DNA of 64,000 nucleotides from Meconema thalassinum (taxonomy: Eukaryota; Arthropoda; Insecta; Orthoptera; Tettigoniidae). Below the pieces are notes generated by a model, which had not been told where the DNA came from, did not search any database, and worked only from the letters and a program-made list of their open reading frames with translations. This document shows positions 10,471-19,845 of this stretch, one piece after another (the stretch's first letter is position 1; every line of letters starts with the position of its first letter). Position numbers and translations under genes: made by a program. Location: NCBI GenBank assembly GCA_946902985.2, contig OX336389.2:279665527-279729526 (forward strand), read 5' to 3'.

Positions 10471-11114
10471 CAGGGGCGTATATAAGGGGGGTGCTGAGGG
10501 GGCTCCAGCCCCCCCCCCGAAAAAAGCCAATTAAAATGAAGAAAGTGTTGCTTTGGTAAGAGCATAAAATAATTGTAAATTTGGTTGTACCCTAATCTTA
10601 ACTTATTGGCTAAGTTATACACAATATTAAGATTGAAATTATACTACCTCGTGGTGTAGTGGCTGGCATTCTTGGCTGCCGCCCCGGAGGTCTGAATTCG
10701 ATTCCCGGCTCTACCAAGAAATTTTAATTCTAGTCTGAGGGCTGGAACGGGGTACACTCAGCCTTGTGAGGCAAAACTGTGGAAAAAAAAACTGTTTTCC
10801 TTTCTGCTTAGTAAATTGACAAATATTTCGCTATTTGCCATTCATACTCCATAGATCATAATAGAAAATTCATTAAGTATAAAATGTTATTTGTGTGTTG
10901 TGTTGTATTTTACAACTATTTTATATAGCCAGTAATAATTGTAGGCTTTAGAAACTTTGAATCTTATCTAAAATAATTACACAAAGTTATATGCTCTAAG
11001 ATATTGGTTGATATTTCTGGGTATTTTGCGGTGACAAGCCCCTGAGAATACTCAAAATTTTCCAGAATAGTCAGCCCCCCCCCCCCCCACAAAAAAATTG
11101 TATATACGCCCCTG
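10471..11114. mobile_element. hAT MITE, copy 1, with SINE head inside
   Basis: The 644-bp element has perfect terminal inverted repeats CAGGGGCGTATATA / TATATACGCCCCTG. It is flanked by the 8-bp target duplication TAGCACGT (10463-10470 and 11115-11122), the hAT signature. Subterminal G-runs at one end and C-runs at the other extend the pairing. It has no coding capacity. Other copies lie at 27049-28393 and 52199-53338. All three hold the same truncated SINE-B head. Confidence 0.93.
10645..10780 (+). mobile_element. SINE-B head captured in hAT MITE
   Basis: A tRNA-like head (CTCGTGGTGTAGTGGCTGGC, B-box-like GAATTCGATTCC) plus the first body block ends at GGCAAAACTGTG. This is the same break point as in the other two MITE copies. 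Confidence 0.88.
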
Positions 11115-11122
11115 TAGCACGT

Positions 11123-12552
11123 TGTATTTCAACAAGCTACTACAACCAGCATTCAATTAAACTCCTAGAAAAGGACAAAGAGTTATAACTATACCCACGC
11201 ATTTAGGAGAAAGAAGGCTATCTGTTCTTAACTGAACATATTGTTAAAATTATAGTGAATCACTCTATTTAAGCATTAAACTAAAATATTTTGTTACCGA
11301 TGCATAATGTTTAAACTTCCATGTAAACGGTACAAATCAGCGTTTACGAGCTTGTTCTAAAATACGCATCGAATGACCAACTAATAATATCAAGGACAGT
11401 TTCTATTATTCACTCTGCTCACTTCTCTTGTTCAGGTAAAGAACAATAATTACATTAAACTAACTGAGGATGACAATTGAATGGGTCAAGTCAAATAGTG
11501 CCAACGTAACATACCGACATTTATCGGAGAAACATACAAAACTTGATAGATTTGTTAATATTGTTTTAGGAAAATCGATTTTCTTGTTTGGTTGAAGTAA
11601 ATAATGCCATACACATATTCATATACGGGTTTCCCCCACAAAATACTAGGTTAAGTAAAGAAAAATAGAAATACATTTTGTACTTACAAGTTAGTTAGTT
11701 TTTGACTTGAGCGTGTGACATTGATGCTTATTACCATAAGGTTAGTGCACCAGGTAGTGTACAAATTCATTATAAATATGGTTTTGGTGTGTTAAACAAT
11801 ACAACATTTCATAGTAAGTCATATAATTAATAAAATCAGTTAACTTATATTTTTTTTCATTTTGGCTAACTACAAAAAACAACAGAGCTTAAATTAATAC
11901 TGTATAATCCTATAATGAGTGTAACACTTCTGCCTATGTTGAGAATAGCTTGAAATTATGCGTTGAACTTTATTACAACATAACAAACCATGCTTATTTG
12001 ACAATCAACACAATAAACTGTAACTTAATCAAAAACTTTATACTAAATATAGGCTTAGCCTACTCTTGCGCATCTTTTGAATTTCCTGAGTTAATTAACA
12101 TACTATGTTACCACATTCACAGATAAGAGATTAGACTTGCCACGTAATAAAGCCAGCCGGTTGTCTGCTGCAAATGGCAAGTTTACCAACCTCATGAGAA
12201 GAAACACCCATGTACATTGGACTTTTTATACTTGGGATGGCTTTGCCTTCAGAACATCGAACTTTGAGACTAGAATAAAATGGTCATAACTTGATTTCGG
12301 CAAAAATGTCACTTGGGCAGTTTTTGACCTGACCCATTCAATTCGGTTATAGGCCTAAGTCTTGTAAGTCTCAGAATATAGGCATATAGTGCTTCTGAAT
12401 ATGAGATCATGTTCGCAAATACAGTATACCATAAATACATTAAAACGCAAAGAATACGCATAATATTAAAGAAAACTTTCCAGTCGGTCAACACAGATTT
12501 AATAGTATTAGGCAACACTGAAGAATAGCTTCTATCATTTCAATATGCATAA
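11123..12552. other. AT-rich, nothing recognised
   Basis: No convincing frame, RNA gene or terminal repeat. A solitary CAGTCGGTCAACAC motif of the foldback family occurs near 12481. Confidence 0.5.
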
Positions 12553-12554
12553 TA

Positions 12555-12869
12555 CAGGGCGCCCGAGAATGTTCTCCGCAGTAACTACGTGCAGCTGCGA
12601 GTGGTTGCGTCATCAGTTTAGTTGATAGGGTGAAGGCCACATGTGTGGGCTGTGGGCTGTCGATTTCGTCAGTGTGTATTGCAATAAGCGAGCGTGTGTG
12701 TCATCAGCACTTCTAGCATCAGTTACGAATGGCTGTGCAGAGTATAAAGTTTACTGTTTGTTTGTTTGTTCGTTATGATACAAGCGACAGCCGTGCTGCC
12801 AACGTAACTGGTGACGTGATCTCGCGCAGCAGCTTGTAGGCACTGCGGAGAACATTCTCGGGCGCCCTG
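12555..12869. mobile_element. Tc1/mariner-type MITE
   Basis: The 315-bp element has perfect inverted ends starting CAGGGCGCCCGAGAATGTTC and pairing over about 28 bp, flanked by TA on both sides (12553-12554, 12870-12871). The interior is non-coding. TA duplication and short length fit a mariner-type MITE. Confidence 0.88.
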
Positions 12870-12871
12870 TA

Positions 12872-13204
12872 TGACCAATATTATGAAAATGGCCTAAAGT
12901 GCAAACCTACGCCATATAATATGTTCAAAAGTAATCAGAAACTTTCAATTTGTATTTAATTCAACGCTAGGACTGAAATGAAAGCAGGGAAGAAAATATG
13001 ACATGTTATAAACATCCGAACCATACTGATGATGAGTACTGTATACCGATGACGAGTCAAACCGGTGCACGTTGCTTTCCAATCCCACTCGTAGAGTTTG
13101 TCTTAGGAACGCATTGTCGTAGAGAATTTTCCCACCTCATCATCGCTTGCACATAAATGGAGTCGGTCACTCTAATCATAAGATTGGAGATAGGTATGGT
13201 TGTA
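12872..13204. other. No supported gene
   Basis: No frame or repeat signature was recognised between the MITE and the SINE-H copy. Confidence 0.5.
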
Positions 13205-13402
13205 AGGAAGGAAGGAAGCTTTTAGTTTTACGTGACCGTTAATCATCCGATCATGAACCACGGGACCTCTTTTATACGTGGAATCAGAACCACAGGACAT
13301 GGCATTTCACTTTGAAAATCTCACATGCATTGACCGGGAATCGAACCCGGTCCATCTTGGTGAGAGGATAACAGCTTAACCGCTGCACCACCACGCCCCC
13401 CA
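13205..13402 (-). mobile_element. SINE-H
   Basis: The tRNA-like head reads on the reverse strand (GGCGTGGTGGTGCAGCGG, box B GGTTCGATTCC near 13337-13351). The body includes CATGTGAGATTTTCAAAGTG, and the tail is (CCTT)n, seen here as GGAAGGAAGGAAG. Other copies: 39215, 61085, 61918 and a fragment at 62370. Confidence 0.85.
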
Positions 13403-14042
13403 GGGTTGGTTGTTAATTGCCCAATAATTATTAAGTCGCTCGCACTTCATCCTTACATAGCATGATGAGCGCGTTGCAAATGACCTCTTTACTGAATCAT
13501 GTACTGCGCTAATCGATTCAGGCCATTTAGTCGAAAAATGCTAGTGACCCAGGAAGCCGTTAATTGCGGCTGTTGTCTTTAGGACGCACGCAACTTTGTC
13601 GCAAGTCAACAAAGAGAATATTCCAGACTTTAAAAACCAACTCGCACGTACTGTAATGGCAGGAAAATAATTCTCTTTTTATGGATGGGAATAGCATGGT
13701 AATTATCGTCCATATACTCCTCTTCTTTTTGTGACAATCGTATGACATTAATATTTGAGTTGTAGATCTAGAGGGACATTTTTATTTATTGAAGAAATAA
13801 TTCCAGTAATTTTTGTATGCTTTTTGAATCCAGGGGTTTTCTGAAGAATATACAGTACATTCGTGTCTTTCCATGAAATTCAGAATAGGCTACATGAGAC
13901 TTGAACACAATTTATTCTTCCAAATTGCTCACATATTCTTTTTATCAATAGACTACAAATTATTGGATTCAAGACGAACATTATTCTTCGAAAGGGTAAT
14001 TAGTGCAATTATTGGAGAATATTCATGTTACTAATTAATGGA
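13403..14042. other. No supported gene
   Basis: AT-rich sequence with no repeat or coding signal that I can defend. Confidence 0.5.
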
Positions 14043-14262
14043 CCACCTAGTGGTGTAGTGGCTAGCGTTCTTGACTGTCGCCCCGAAGGTCCGGGTTAAT
14101 GGTATAGCCTACCGAGGTTTTCAACTTTTACTCCAGACACATGCCGGGATGGTCACCGACTCAAGACAACGACAACGTCCTTCCCAATCCCAGCTCCAAT
14201 TACGAAGTTAGCAGGATCTGCTGATGTTCGCTTGACGAACGAAACTAGTCATCCAATGCAGC
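14043..14262 (+). mobile_element. SINE-B, internally deleted
   Basis: The head CACCTAGTGGTGTAGTGGC leads to GAAGGTCCGGGTTAATGG and then directly into a late block (CCAGACACATGCCGGGATGG), so the middle is missing. From about 14215 it runs into a piece (GTTCGCTTGACGAACGAAAC) shared, inverted, with the neighbouring foldback element. Confidence 0.7.
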
Positions 14263-14316
14263 CCCCCATTTGAGTGAGAAGTGTTTTATTTATTAGTGTA
14301 TAAATAATTCATGTAA

Positions 14317-15484
14317 CATTGTGGGGTTTGAAGCCATTTTTAAGTGTTGCCTTAGTAAACAAAAGTTTGGTGCTTTTCAGTCGGTCAACACGAATGTAAC
14401 CAAAAGAGCTGGGTTTATACTCTAATCCTGAAAAAAAAACATGAGATTAATAAATACACTAGGATGACCAGTTTCGTTCGTCAAGCGATCATCATCAGAT
14501 CCATTACACTTAGGCTGTAAAATCTATGTTTGAAAATACAGTACAGGTAAAATATATAATATGTACAATTATTTAGTTGCAGTATTGGTAATGCAACTTG
14601 TCAGTGTATGCTAGTTGTAGTATAGACGATGTTAGGTGGAGATGCTAAAATGGTGATAGAAATCACCATCTATCACCATTTTAGCATTTCCACCTATTAT
14701 CATATATACTACAACTAGCATACACTGACAAGTTGCATTACCAATACTGCAACTAAATAATTGTACATATTATATATATCTTTGCGATCACCTCCGTAGC
14801 GTAGCGGTCAGCATGGGTAGCTGCCGCCCCGGAGGTCCTGGGTTCGATTCCCGGCTCTGCCACGAAATTTGCAACGTGGTATGAGGACTGGAACGGGGTC
14901 TACTCAGCCTCGGGTGGTCCAAATGAGTAGAGGGGGTTCGATTCCCACCTCGGCCAACCTCGAAGTGGTTTTCCGTGGTTTCCCACTTCGGGCAAATGCC
15001 GGGATGGTACCTCCTGTCAGGCCACGGCCGCCTCCTTCCCTCTTCCTAGCCTATCCCTCCCAATCTTCCATCCCTTCCCCTCCCTCATGAGGCCCCTGTT
15101 CGCTTTGCAGGTGAGGCTGCCTGGGCGAAGTGCTGATCACACCTCCCCAGTTGTATCCATCCCGACCAGATGTTCCAAGCTCCAGGACACTGCCCGTAGA
15201 GGCGGTAGTGGTGAGTTCCCTCACTGAGTCCGTGGGAATCACCAACCTAGAGGGTAAATCGACTAAATAAATACAAAAAAAATGTATATATTTTTACCTG
15301 TATTTTCAAACATTGATTTTACAGCCTAAGGGTAATAGATCTGATGATGATCGCTTGACGATCAAAACTGGTCATCTTAGGGCATTTATTAATCTCATGT
15401 ATTTTTTTTTCAAGATTAGGGCATAACCCAGCTCTTTTGGGTACATTCGTGTTGACCGACTGAAAAGCACCAAACTTTTGTTTT
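14317..15484. mobile_element. Foldback element with long inverted arms
   Basis: The left arm starts near 14354 (AAACAAAAGTTTGGTGCTTTTCAG, CGGTCAACACG). It is mirrored by the right arm ending near 15484, with a centre near 14663 where TAGAAATCACCATCTATCACC folds back. Arms pair for roughly 300 bp. Flanking AATTCATGTAA occurs at 14306-14316 and 15485-15495 and may be the target duplication. SINE-A inserted into the right arm. A small relative lies at 53412-53625. Confidence 0.82.
14784..15284 (+). mobile_element. SINE-A, full length, copy 1
   Basis: The tRNA-like head (GTAGCGTAGCGGTCAGCATG, box B GGTTCGATTCC at 14841-14851) is followed by a second B-box-like GGTTCGATTCC at 14935-14945. Then come the shared central block (TTTTCCGTGGTTTCCCACTT, GGCAAATGCCGGGATGG), the family-specific tail with GAGGCCCCTGTTCGCTTTGC, and an A-rich end. 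Target duplication TATATATCTTT / TATATATTTTT (14773-14783, 15285-15295) shows insertion into the foldback arm. Confidence 0.9.
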
Positions 15485-15849
15485 AATTCATGTAATTTAT
15501 TCAACGCACTAGGGAATTGACTGTAATTCCCCGCTCAATCTAATTTGGACACACTAGAGTTGACCGACTGAAAAGCCAATAATAATAAGTTACTTAGACT
15601 AGACCGAAAAATATGTCAATAATGGTTACCCCGACAAATAGAAAATTATTGGCAAAGGGAAAAACATTGATTTGATTTAAATCTCGTACAGTACGTAAAT
15701 CATTCGTTTTTCAATCTTCTATGCAATATAAAACAAATGTAGGTCACACTTCAGGGGAATTATTACACACAGCTCATGATTCCACTGAAAACTGAACTTT
15801 TGATTTCTTGTGGGTTATATCTATATTCGGGGTGAACATTCATACAAAA
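15485..15849. other. Unannotated, one terminal motif
   Basis: Contains a solitary GTTGACCGACTGAAAAG near 15553-15570, the same terminus as the foldback family. Otherwise nothing was recognised. Confidence 0.45.
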
Positions 15850-15946
15850 CACACACTACTACAGATATCACAACAACACAGATTATCACCATATCCTACA
15901 CACACTCAAGTAGTATACTTGGTGCTACATGATCCCGAAGTCGCAT
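15850..15946 (+). mobile_element. SINE-B tail fragment
   Basis: ACACACTACTACAGATATCACA, CACAGATTATC, ACACTCAAGTA and GGTGCTACATGATCCCGAAG match the SINE-B tail in order. The head is absent. Confidence 0.72.
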
Positions 15947-15949
15947 GTC

Positions 15950-16285
15950 CACCTCCTGGTGTAGCGGCTAGCGTTCTTGGCTGTGGTCCAGGAGGTCGGG
16001 ATTTGATCCCCGGCTCTGTCAAGAAATATACAGCTGGTCTGAGGGCTGGAACGGGCTGCACTCTGCCTCGTGAGGGATAGCTGAGAGGAGGTGGGCATAA
16101 TTCCCATCTCAGCCATCCTCGAAGTGGTTTTCCGTTGTTTCCCACTTCCACTTTACGCAAATGCCTGGAGGTTCTAACTTAAGTCCACGGCCGCCTGCTT
16201 ACCAATCCTCGCCTGAATTACCAATAGGCCTACATACACTACTTAAGACACCACAATAACACAGGTTATCGTACAAATTATTTAT
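15950..16285 (+). mobile_element. SINE-B, 3' truncated
   Basis: The head CACCTCCTGGTGTAGCGGC is followed by the CTGAGGGCTGGAACGGGCTG block, the central block and the start of the tail (ACACCACAATAACACAGG). It ends before the usual GGGGCTACATGACC part, close to the large TIR transposon. Confidence 0.85.
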
Positions 16286-17006
16286 TAATTTATTTATATA
16301 TACCAGGTGAGTCAGCCGCCCCTTATAGTGACGTGGGGAACATTTGAAACAGCGAACTGGAGGAGTAACGTACTCTAAGAAGCTATTAATACAAGTTTCT
16401 TTCAACGCTGTAGCATAGCTCAAGTGGACAGTCCCTGGATTTCCAATTGTTGATTCGGAGGAGCGAAGGTTCGAATCCCCCATTGAAAAGTATTTTTGCA
16501 ACGGCTTGCAACGTTATGACGCTTCAATGCTACAATCACATGTCATTGTGTCCCGCAGACACGCAGTTTTATATTCGTGCTGAAAGCTATTGCTCTTCCA
16601 ATACGCACAGTCAATATAGTACAACGGATGTCTTTGCATTCACGGCCTACACAATAGCATCTAAGGCGTTAATGAAACATCTGAAGAACATGGAATGACA
16701 TTGCAACCATTTTGAAACTCTCACATGAGCTGTAATCTACGAGCAGCTCGACGTGGTACAATGAACCTCATGTGGTAAGCACGAGGTGAACACGTTGAAG
16801 AGCCAGCCCTACATGTACGGGCGAGGGTATTATTTTATTCCTTATTGAAGTTTTACTTAGTTTGTTCCCATCTCGTAATATCCCCCTTGTATGCAAATTT
16901 TTAGTCAATGAAAGTGTATGTGGCCCTAAGAATGGTCGAATTGTCATCAGGGTCAGACTACGAAAAGATGAATAAGTGGGGAAGAGGGGGCGGGGGGACC
17001 AAACTG

Positions 17007-17791
17007 CTTGTCGTCTCAAAACTTACGAGTCTCAAAATTCACGAATTTTAAGATGAGGGTTAGTAAAAGTAGGCTCTAGCCGGTTTCTGTAACTGGACCA
17101 GTCTCAAAACTCACGAGCCAAGCCAGTTCTTCTTTGAAAACACAAAATAATTCCAATGAAGTATTTTAGGCATGCTTGATGTCACCAAGCAGAATGACTG
17201 AGTTACACTTGGAGAATTTGGTCTGTGGTAGGTTGATAATTCCTGTTGTTTTTTGTTGTTGTTGTCGTGTGACCTATTGAGAGGCCGAGTGCAGGTCTTT
17301 CTAGTCGACGCCCGTGGACGACCTGCACGTCGGGATGAGAGATGGAATGGATGAAGATGAATGAAACTGGGCAAGGTTGTGGAAGGAAGTGTCCGTGGCC
17401 TGTCAGAAGGTACCGTCCCAGCATTTTCCTGGTGTTGAAAATGGGGAAACCACGGAAAACCATTTCAAGGACGGCCGACGGTGGGGCTCGAACCCACGCG
17501 CCTCCCGAGTCAGCAGAGGGCTTGGCCCCATGCCCTAACGCTGCGCTTTAGCCAGCGTAGCCACTGCTGTCGGTATAATTCCTGTTGAAACAATACAAAT
17601 ACGGGCAGTGTGAGTCACCGTACAGCTCATACTTCCTGCGGTGATCGCAGGCCCGTGCTCTCCGGAGTCGCGACTTTTGAGACTAATTAGAATGATAGTT
17701 CGGCTAATAGTTTGTAGTCGTGAGTTTTGATACTGTTTGTTACTATTTATAGCTCGTGAGTTTTGAGACTCGTGAGTTTTGAGACGTAACC
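17007..17791. mobile_element. Possible hAT-like element inside TIR transposon
   Basis: GTCTCAAAACTTACGAGTCTC near 17012 is mirrored by GAGACTCGTGAGTTTTGAGAC near 17765-17785. The 8-bp CCAAACTG occurs just outside (16999-17006 and 17792-17799), consistent with a hAT target duplication. The interior repeats ACTCACGA/TCGTGAGT motifs and is non-coding. The outermost 6 bp of the inverted ends match poorly. Confidence 0.62.
17249..17574 (-). mobile_element. SINE-C, copy 1
   Basis: The reverse-strand tRNA-like head (CCGACAGCAGTGGCTACGCTGG, box B GGTTCGAGCCC) has a long variable-arm-like stretch, then the shared central block and a (CAA)n tail. Target duplication ATAATTCCTGTTG at 17236-17248 and 17575-17587. 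Confidence 0.92.
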
Positions 17792-18171
17792 CCAAACTGC
17801 ACTAACACATCTGCGCACGCCGCTGAATGGACATTATAGAGTGCTGTAGCATGGCCGGTGTTTTTGAATTACAAGTTTCGACGATGAGTTGACGAAGGCG
17901 CTCTCGATTTTCTGGCTGCTGAGTGTACACTGCTTGTTTCAAATACCCTGACAGGAAGAAAACTAATGGTGTTAAATCAGATGACCTGGCGGGCCAAGGG
18001 ACAGGTCCTTCTCTCCCTAATCATTTTCCTGGATGTGTGTTATTGAGATGGTTGCGGAAAGCTAACGTACCATGTGGTGGAGCTCCGTCGTGTTGAAACC
18101 ACATTGTTAAACATTTCCCAAGTGGCACATTCTTCAGCAGAAGTGGGAGCTCATGGCGTAGAAAATGTATA

Positions 18172-19037
18172 AGGTGCGTTCAAAAAGTAACGAGCCGGAG
18201 GCATAATTACAGAAACCAGTACCTGTATGTTAGAAGTATTGACCCTGACTGTTGAGGCACTTGTCCCACTATGACACGAGGCGGTGAATGGCTGTCTCAT
18301 AAAATTCCCTGGGCTGCGATGTGAACCAGTTCCGCACGTACAGCTGGACGTCGGCGTCCGAGATGAATCGTTGGCCCCGCAGAGCCCTTTTCAGGGGACC
18401 AAACATGGCGTAATCACAGGGAGAGAGGTCTGGACTGTATGGAGAGTGGCCGAGAACCTCCCATTTGAATTTCTGCAGGAGTGCCGCGACTGTGTTGGCC
18501 GTATGAGGTCGTGCATTGTCGTGGAGCGACCACTGCGGCTATGGCGTTCACTGTCACTCGGCGGTCCTGGGTAATGAGTGCATCAACCAGCTGGATATTG
18601 TCATCGGTAATGCAGGGGGGGGGGGGTCCCCAGACCGGGCATCATCGGATAACGACACCCATCCTTCCCTTAAGCGCTTGTGCCACGCCTTGACCCTTGC
18701 AAGGGACATGCAGTGTTCGCCGTACAATTGTGACATTCGGCGATGAATGTCCGTTCCCCCTACTCCTTCCGCTGTTAGAAACCGAACAACACCTCTTTGC
18801 TCTTCGGTCGACACCTCCATGTCACTGTTTGCAATGCGACTGACAACGTTGGACGATTGATGCATGCTGCTGCTCGCTTTGTATTTTCACGTGACATGCA
18901 CGCGTGCCCTCTAGCGACGGGCTGTGACCTTCCACGCTCTGGTCGGAACCACACCTCGTTACACACGCCACGATTAGCCGATGTAGTCACCGGTTTGCGC
19001 ATTCCAGCCTCCGGCTCGTTACTTTTTGAACGCACCT
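18172..19037 (-). mobile_element. Internally deleted mariner element
   Basis: Inverted ends AGGTGCGTTCAAAAAGTAAC and its mirror near 19018-19037 continue through GAGCCGGAGGC, flanked by TA (18170-18171, 19038-19039). At 866 bp it is shorter than the usual ~1.3 kb. It sits inside the IS630-like transposase gene and splits it. Confidence 0.92.
18269..18865 (-). pseudogene. Mariner transposase remnant
   Basis: The reverse-strand start at 18865 gives the N-terminal helix-turn-helix region (EQRGVVRFLTAEGVGG, VKAWHKRLREG, DDARSG). A G10 run near 18616-18625 shifts the frame. Stops TGA 18554-18556 and a following TAG interrupt the original frame. The C-terminal catalytic part then reads HDNARPH (second Asp) and SPYSPDLSPCDYAMFGPLK (third Asp), ending TAG 18269-18271. 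The first catalytic Asp and the surrounding third of the protein are missing, which fits an internal deletion. It would have been the DDD transposase of the 866-bp element. Confidence 0.9.
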
Positions 19038-19627
19038 TATAGATAGCGTGCGTCTGTCAAATAGCCTTCAAAAAATACGGTCCAATAAGGCGATCAGCCA
19101 AATTTCCACACCATACATTCACGCCCCATTGCAATTGATTGGCCGTCAGTCGAACCCAATGGGGATTGTCAGCACTCCAGTAGTGCATACTATGGCGGTT
19201 GACGGTACCATTATTGTGGAATCTCGATTTGTCCGAGAATAGGATTTTTGATTTTAAAAAATGCTGCATCATCGTCTACATTTCCTAACGGCCACTGGCA
19301 AAAATTCATCCGAGCTTCAAAATCTCTCCCATGGAGCTCCTGGTTTAGTTGTTGACGGTAGGTATGATATTTATGCGCATGCAATATACGGCTTACGGAC
19401 GACAGGCTTATGTTCACCTGTAGTGCAATTGCTCTTGTACTAGTATGAGGGTCATTGCGAGCTGCGTCCATAACTGCCTTCTCATTCTCACCAGACGTTA
19501 AGGTCCTCTGTGGGACAGGTGTTATCGCCCCAAGTTCCCCTGATGTTCGTAAACGTCTTTCAGTATTGCGTATAGTATTTCCACTCGGATATCGCCTGTC
19601 TGGGTATCTTTTACGATACAGATGTAG

Positions 19628-19845
19628 TCTTCTTCTTCTTCTTCCTTCGGCTTTTTCCCAATTAATTGGGGTCGCCGGAGCTAACCAGGCTCATTTTGGT
19701 TTTGGCCGGGGATTTAAGGCCGGATGCCCTTCCTGACGCCACGTGATTTTTCAGGTGAAAATTCCACCCCGCTGTCACCGGGATTCGAACCCCGGCCGTC
19801 CGGGTGAAAGACGAGCAGCTAAGCCACTGCGCCACCACGCTCCCC
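19628..19845 (-). mobile_element. SINE-I, copy 1
   Basis: The short 218-bp SINE has its head on the reverse strand (GGCGCAGTGGCTTAGCTGC, box B GGTTCGAATCC), then a CACGTGGCGTCAGGAAGGGC body and a (GAA)n tail. A perfect 16-bp target duplication TACGATACAGATGTAG at 19612-19627 and 19846-19861 places it inside the DUF4817 coding region. Confidence 0.93.

Noticed and set aside
14784..14870. tRNA genes at clean A-box/B-box pairs
   Set aside because: The same heads recur with SINE bodies and target duplications; they are SINE heads. No free-standing tRNA cloverleaf was found.
18284..18574. Forward-strand 96-codon frame
   Set aside because: It is the complementary shadow of the mariner transposase catalytic region on the reverse strand.
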